A DNA stretch of 8,588 nt from Sulfurospirillum sp. UBA6810. Its GTDB lineage: Bacteria; Campylobacterota; Campylobacteria; Campylobacterales; Sulfurospirillaceae. Of this stretch, positions 6,155 through 8,588 are shown piece by piece; the stretch's first letter is position 1, and every line of letters begins with the position of its first letter. The stretch spans positions 1-8,588 of the forward strand of contig DKEY01000156.1 in the NCBI GenBank assembly GCA_002469305.1, written 5' to 3'. The notes beneath the pieces were generated by a model. It ran no database searches. It was not told where the DNA came from and saw nothing but the letters and a program-made list of their open reading frames with translations. A program made the translations under genes and the position numbers.

Positions 6155-7231
6155 TTAGTTTTTGTTCATACAGTTCAAATCTTCAAAAGCTCTTTTTAGA
6201 CGCTCGATTACAGCCTCTTCACCTGCTCTTAAAAATTTTCTTGGATCATAGTATTTTTTATTTGGCTTGTCTTCACCCTCAGGGTTACCAATTTGGCCTT
6301 GAAGATATGCACTATACTTTTCACTATACCCTTTTACACCATCCCAAAATGCCCATTGCGTATCTGTGTCAATATTCATCTTTATAACACCATACTCGAT
6401 AGCTTCTCTGATATCTGCCAATTCACTTCCACTTCCGCCATGAAATACAAAATTTACAGGTTTTTGGGCAGTGCCAAATTTTTCTTGGATATATTTTTGT
6501 GAGTTATCAAGTATCTTTGGAGTAAGGTGAACATTACCAGGTTTATATACACCATGAACATTACCAAATGAAGCAGCGATAGTAAAGTTTGGACTTATCT
6601 TACTAAGTCTCTCATACGCAAGTGCTACATCTTCTGGTTGTGTATAGAGTGCTGCATTATCAAGATGAGAGTTATCAACCCCATCTTCTTCACCACCTGT
6701 ACAACCAAGTTCTATCTCAAGTGTCATACCCATCTTGCTCATACGTTTAAAATACTCTTCACATGTAGAGAGATTGTCTTCTAAACTCTCTTCTGAAAGA
6801 TCAAGCATATGAGAGCTATATAAAGGTTTTCCAGTTTTTTCAAAGTAACCTTCACTCGCATCTAAAAGTGCATCTATCCAAGGTAAAAGTTTTCTTGCTG
6901 CATGGTCTGTATGTAAGATTACTGCAACTCCATAAGCCTCAGCCAAAGTGTGTACATGTAACGCTCCACTGATAGCACCAAGTATTCCTGATTGTGTAGC
7001 ATCTATACCCTTACCAGCATAAAACTGTGCTCCACCATTTGAGAACTGTACGATGATAGGAGAGTTGACAACTTTTGCAGCTTCCAACACAGCATTAACA
7101 GAGTCAGTCCCTACCACATTGACAGCTGGCAAAGCGTAATGATTTGCCTTTGCCACATCAAATATCTTTTTTACATCATCACCACATACAACACCAGGTT
7201 TTACAAAATCAAAAACTTTTGAGCCTTTCAT
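6155..7231 (-). CDS. fbaA: Class II (zinc) fructose-bisphosphate aldolase
   Basis: A 358-residue cytoplasmic aldolase interconverting fructose 1,6-bisphosphate with glyceraldehyde 3-phosphate and dihydroxyacetone phosphate. Length and residue numbering follow the Escherichia coli FbaA subtype (class IIA). Catalytic Asp109 and zinc ligand His110 lie in LHTDHAA; Glu174 in LEIELG; the mobile-loop Glu182 in GGEEDGVDN; zinc ligands His226 (NVHGVYK) and His264 (FHGGSGS); Asn286 in KMNIDTDTQ. It lies 11 nt after peb4, with an AAGGG site at 7238-7242, so the two are co-transcribed; C. jejuni has the same order (Cj0596-Cj0597). In an autotrophic epsilonproteobacterium it would work mainly toward sugar synthesis, which is inference. 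Confidence 0.97.
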   Translation of the reverse strand: MKGSKVFDFVKPGVVCGDDVKKIFDVAKANHYALPAVNVVGTDSVNAVLEAAKVVNSPIIVQFSNGGAQFYAGKGIDATQSGILGAISGALHVHTLAEAYGVAVILHTDHAARKLLPWIDALLDASEGYFEKTGKPLYSSHMLDLSEESLEDNLSTCEEYFKRMSKMGMTLEIELGCTGGEEDGVDNSHLDNAALYTQPEDVALAYERLSKISPNFTIAASFGNVHGVYKPGNVHLTPKILDNSQKYIQEKFGTAQKPVNFVFHGGSGSELADIREAIEYGVIKMNIDTDTQWAFWDGVKGYSEKYSAYLQGQIGNPEGEDKPNKKYYDPRKFLRAGEEAVIERLKRAFEDLNCMNKN

Positions 7232-7242
7232 AGCTTACCCTT

Positions 7243-8055
7243 TTAGTTTAGTGTAATTTTTGCAGATTTTCTTAACTCTTGCGCTTTGTTTGAAACATTT
7301 TGACGGAATTTTTCCATATGGATTCCATTTTTAATTCTTGCTTTTGCCTCTTCAAACTTCACTTTACTGCCACCTTTTTGATCCTCTGTTAAGATAACAT
7401 GGTATCCATACATTGTTTTTACAGGGGCTTGTGTCATTTCACCATTTTTTAAACCAAATGCTGCTTGTGAAAATTCAGGAACCATACCTCTTTCGTTAAA
7501 CCAACCCAAATCTCCACCATTTGGACCTGATGGACCAGTTGATTTCTCTTTCGCAGTTTCTATAAACTTGTTTAGTAAAGCCTCACCTTTTAAACTTTTC
7601 AAACTAGCGATGATAGCCTTTGCTTCATCTTCAGTTTTTACTAAGATATGTCTAGCTTTTGCTTGCTTTGGTTCTATAAGTTTATCTTGATTTTTATCGT
7701 AGTACTCTTTTATCTCTTTATCACTTATCTCTACATTGTCATATGCTTTTTTCATCCAAACTTCTAGTGCTAAGTTTTTCTTTACTTCAACGAGGGCATC
7801 TTGAAATTCTTTCTCTTTTTCAATACCAGATTTGATAGCATTTTTTGCTAAAAGTTTTCTGTCTATTGCTTGGTCTATTATCTGTTTTTTGAGTTCAGGA
7901 GTTATACCACCTTGTGCAAGTTGTGGCATTTGGCTCAAAATCCCTTGTATATCTTGGTCTGTAACTTGTTCTCCATCTACTGTTGCAAAAACTGCAGCAT
8001 TTAAGCTAATACTTAGAGTTGCTGCTGCTAAAACACTTATAATCTGTTTTTTCAT
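7243..8055 (-). CDS. peb4: PEB4/SurA-like periplasmic peptidyl-prolyl cis-trans isomerase (parvulin type)
   Basis: A 270-residue exported chaperone and prolyl isomerase. Residues 1-20 (MKKQ, a hydrophobic stretch, ending LNA) form a signal peptide, probably cut before AVFATVDG, as in C. jejuni PEB4. Residues about 21-125 are the SurA-like helical chaperone region; about 130-225 are the parvulin domain, with ARHILV (His136), GGDLGWF (180-186), MVPEF (191-195) and GYHVI (217-221). A C-terminal helix follows. In C. jejuni the protein helps outer-membrane proteins fold and affects adhesion and biofilm. It is the first gene of the minus-strand run, with AAAGGG at 8066-8061. A two-codon reading frame ATG-AAA-TGA (8060-8052) overlaps its ATG. 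The symbol is by analogy; it is also called cbf2. Confidence 0.92.
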   Translation of the reverse strand: MKKQIISVLAAATLSISLNAAVFATVDGEQVTDQDIQGILSQMPQLAQGGITPELKKQIIDQAIDRKLLAKNAIKSGIEKEKEFQDALVEVKKNLALEVWMKKAYDNVEISDKEIKEYYDKNQDKLIEPKQAKARHILVKTEDEAKAIIASLKSLKGEALLNKFIETAKEKSTGPSGPNGGDLGWFNERGMVPEFSQAAFGLKNGEMTQAPVKTMYGYHVILTEDQKGGSKVKFEEAKARIKNGIHMEKFRQNVSNKAQELRKSAKITLN

Positions 8056-8115
8056 TTCATCCCTTTAAATTTATTTTTAATCCTTGCATTTTACTGATGT
8101 TTGAATTAAAGTATG

Positions 8116-8121
8116 ATTATA
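8116..8121 (-). promoter_or_regulatory. Candidate promoter of the peb4-fbaA-PLP enzyme-hisD operon
   Basis: TATAAT on the minus strand, preceded by TTGCTTG, in the 113-nt divergent gap between peb4 and nth. Initiation about 7 nt downstream, near 8109, gives a leader of roughly 54 nt. No TTGACA-like -35 is seen at 17 nt. It is the only good -10 match upstream of peb4 on this strand in the gap. Confidence 0.6.
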
Positions 8122-8153
8122 CAAGCAATTTGTAAATACGGGGTTAATATTTT

Positions 8154-8162
8154 TGATATAAT
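8154..8162 (+). promoter_or_regulatory. Extended -10 promoter of nth, abutting the start codon
   Basis: TGATATAAT is an extended -10 box whose last base is 7 nt before the A of the nth ATG at 8169. Usual spacing would place transcription start at, or within a base or two of, that A. The intervening TTTCGCC contains no Shine-Dalgarno. No -35 box is evident. Confidence 0.6.
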
Positions 8163-8168
8163 TTCGCC

Positions 8169-8588
8169 ATGAATAAAAAAGTAAAAAAAGCAACAAAACA
8201 AGAGATAGATTTTATAAAAGATGAGTTTTCTAAAAGATATGCTGATGCTGTTACTGAGCTAAACTATACCAATTTGTATGAACTATTAGTTTCTGTGATG
8301 CTCTCAGCCCAGTGTACAGATAAAAGGGTCAACATTATCACTCCCGCTCTCTTTGCAAAATATCCTACGACAAAAGAGCTTGCAAATGCTACACTAGAAG
8401 ATGTGAAAGAGATTATCAAATCTTGCTCTTTTTTTAACAACAAAGCGACTAACCTCATAAAGATGGCTCAAAGTGTTGAAGAGAATTTTGGAGGCAAAAT
8501 TCCCTTAGATGAAAAATCTCTCATAACTTTAGCAGGAGTTGGTCAAAAAACAGCACATGTCGTCATGATAGAATACGCTGGTGCGAAT
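8169..8588 (+). CDS. nth: Endonuclease III (DNA glycosylase / AP lyase), 5' part
   Basis: The first 140 codons of a HhH-GPD base-excision repair enzyme that removes oxidised pyrimidines and nicks abasic sites; the window ends inside the gene. Visible features are the helical core ELLVSVMLSAQCTDKRVN (38-55) and the helix-hairpin-helix LAGVGQKTAHVV (121-132), whose Lys127 corresponds to the catalytic Lys120 of E. coli. The catalytic aspartate and the iron-sulfur cysteines lie beyond the window. The start is forced: an in-frame TGA occurs at 8154-8156, 8169 is the first possible start after it, and the next candidates fall within the conserved core. There is no ribosome site upstream, and the promoter -10 box is almost in contact with the ATG. 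It is divergent from peb4, as nth is in C. jejuni. Confidence 0.93.
   Translation, partial: MNKKVKKATKQEIDFIKDEFSKRYADAVTELNYTNLYELLVSVMLSAQCTDKRVNIITPALFAKYPTTKELANATLEDVKEIIKSCSFFNNKATNLIKMAQSVEENFGGKIPLDEKSLITLAGVGQKTAHVVMIEYAGAN

Noticed and set aside
8052..8060. Two-codon upstream frame ATG-AAA-TGA overlapping the peb4 start
   Set aside because: The AAAGGG site touches its ATG, too close for initiation there. The second ATG has the workable spacing, and the mini-frame probably arises by chance.
8264..8458. Minus-strand 64-codon frame
   Set aside because: It is antisense to the conserved core of nth, with no ribosome site or recognisable domain.
1..8588. Mobile elements, CRISPR arrays, tRNA/rRNA genes or an unknown defence system
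   Set aside because: No transposase, integrase, spaced repeats or cloverleaf sequences were seen. All larger frames belong to known housekeeping or regulatory families, and no gap exceeds 130 nt.

Overview
The window is an AT-rich, densely packed stretch of a bacterial chromosome, about one third G+C by eye. Gene content, order and protein style point to a Campylobacterota (epsilonproteobacterium) of the Sulfurimonas type. The clearest clue is the cluster nth / PEB4-type peptidyl-prolyl isomerase / class II aldolase, which recalls the Campylobacter jejuni Cj0595c-Cj0596-Cj0597 neighbourhood. Candidate promoters of the TGnTATAAT type without a recognisable -35 box also fit that lineage. Genus assignment is inference.

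Layout. (1) 15-2626, plus strand: lapG and lapD, overlapping by ATGA. They encode a periplasmic cysteine protease and its inner-membrane c-di-GMP receptor, a switch that holds or releases a large surface adhesin. The adhesin and its type I exporter are not in the window. (2) 2756-3922, plus strand: nhaA, a Na+/H+ antiporter, with its start corrected to an internal ATG behind a good Shine-Dalgarno. (3) 3916-3942: one perfect 12-bp hairpin serving as a shared terminator between the convergent nhaA and hisD. (4) 8055 down to 3936, minus strand: a close-packed run peb4 - fbaA - PLP-dependent desulfhydrase/deaminase-like gene - hisD, with gaps of 11, 31 and 16 nt, probably one operon. It mixes an outer-membrane-protein chaperone, a glycolytic/gluconeogenic enzyme, an amino-acid-type PLP enzyme and a histidine biosynthesis enzyme. 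(5) 8169-8588, plus strand: the first 140 codons of nth (endonuclease III), divergent from peb4 and cut by the window edge.

Every gene belongs to a known family, and I see no mobile element, CRISPR array, tRNA or rRNA, and no unknown multi-gene system. All gene-free stretches are under 130 nt. What deserves a second look is regulatory: a candidate leaderless nth transcript; an extended -10 box inside the end of the PLP-enzyme gene that could drive hisD separately; a 15-nt direct repeat that makes the PLP enzyme end in the same MKQL that begins HisD; a hairpin covering the Shine-Dalgarno of the PLP-enzyme gene; and a terminator in which the two convergent stop codons pair with each other.
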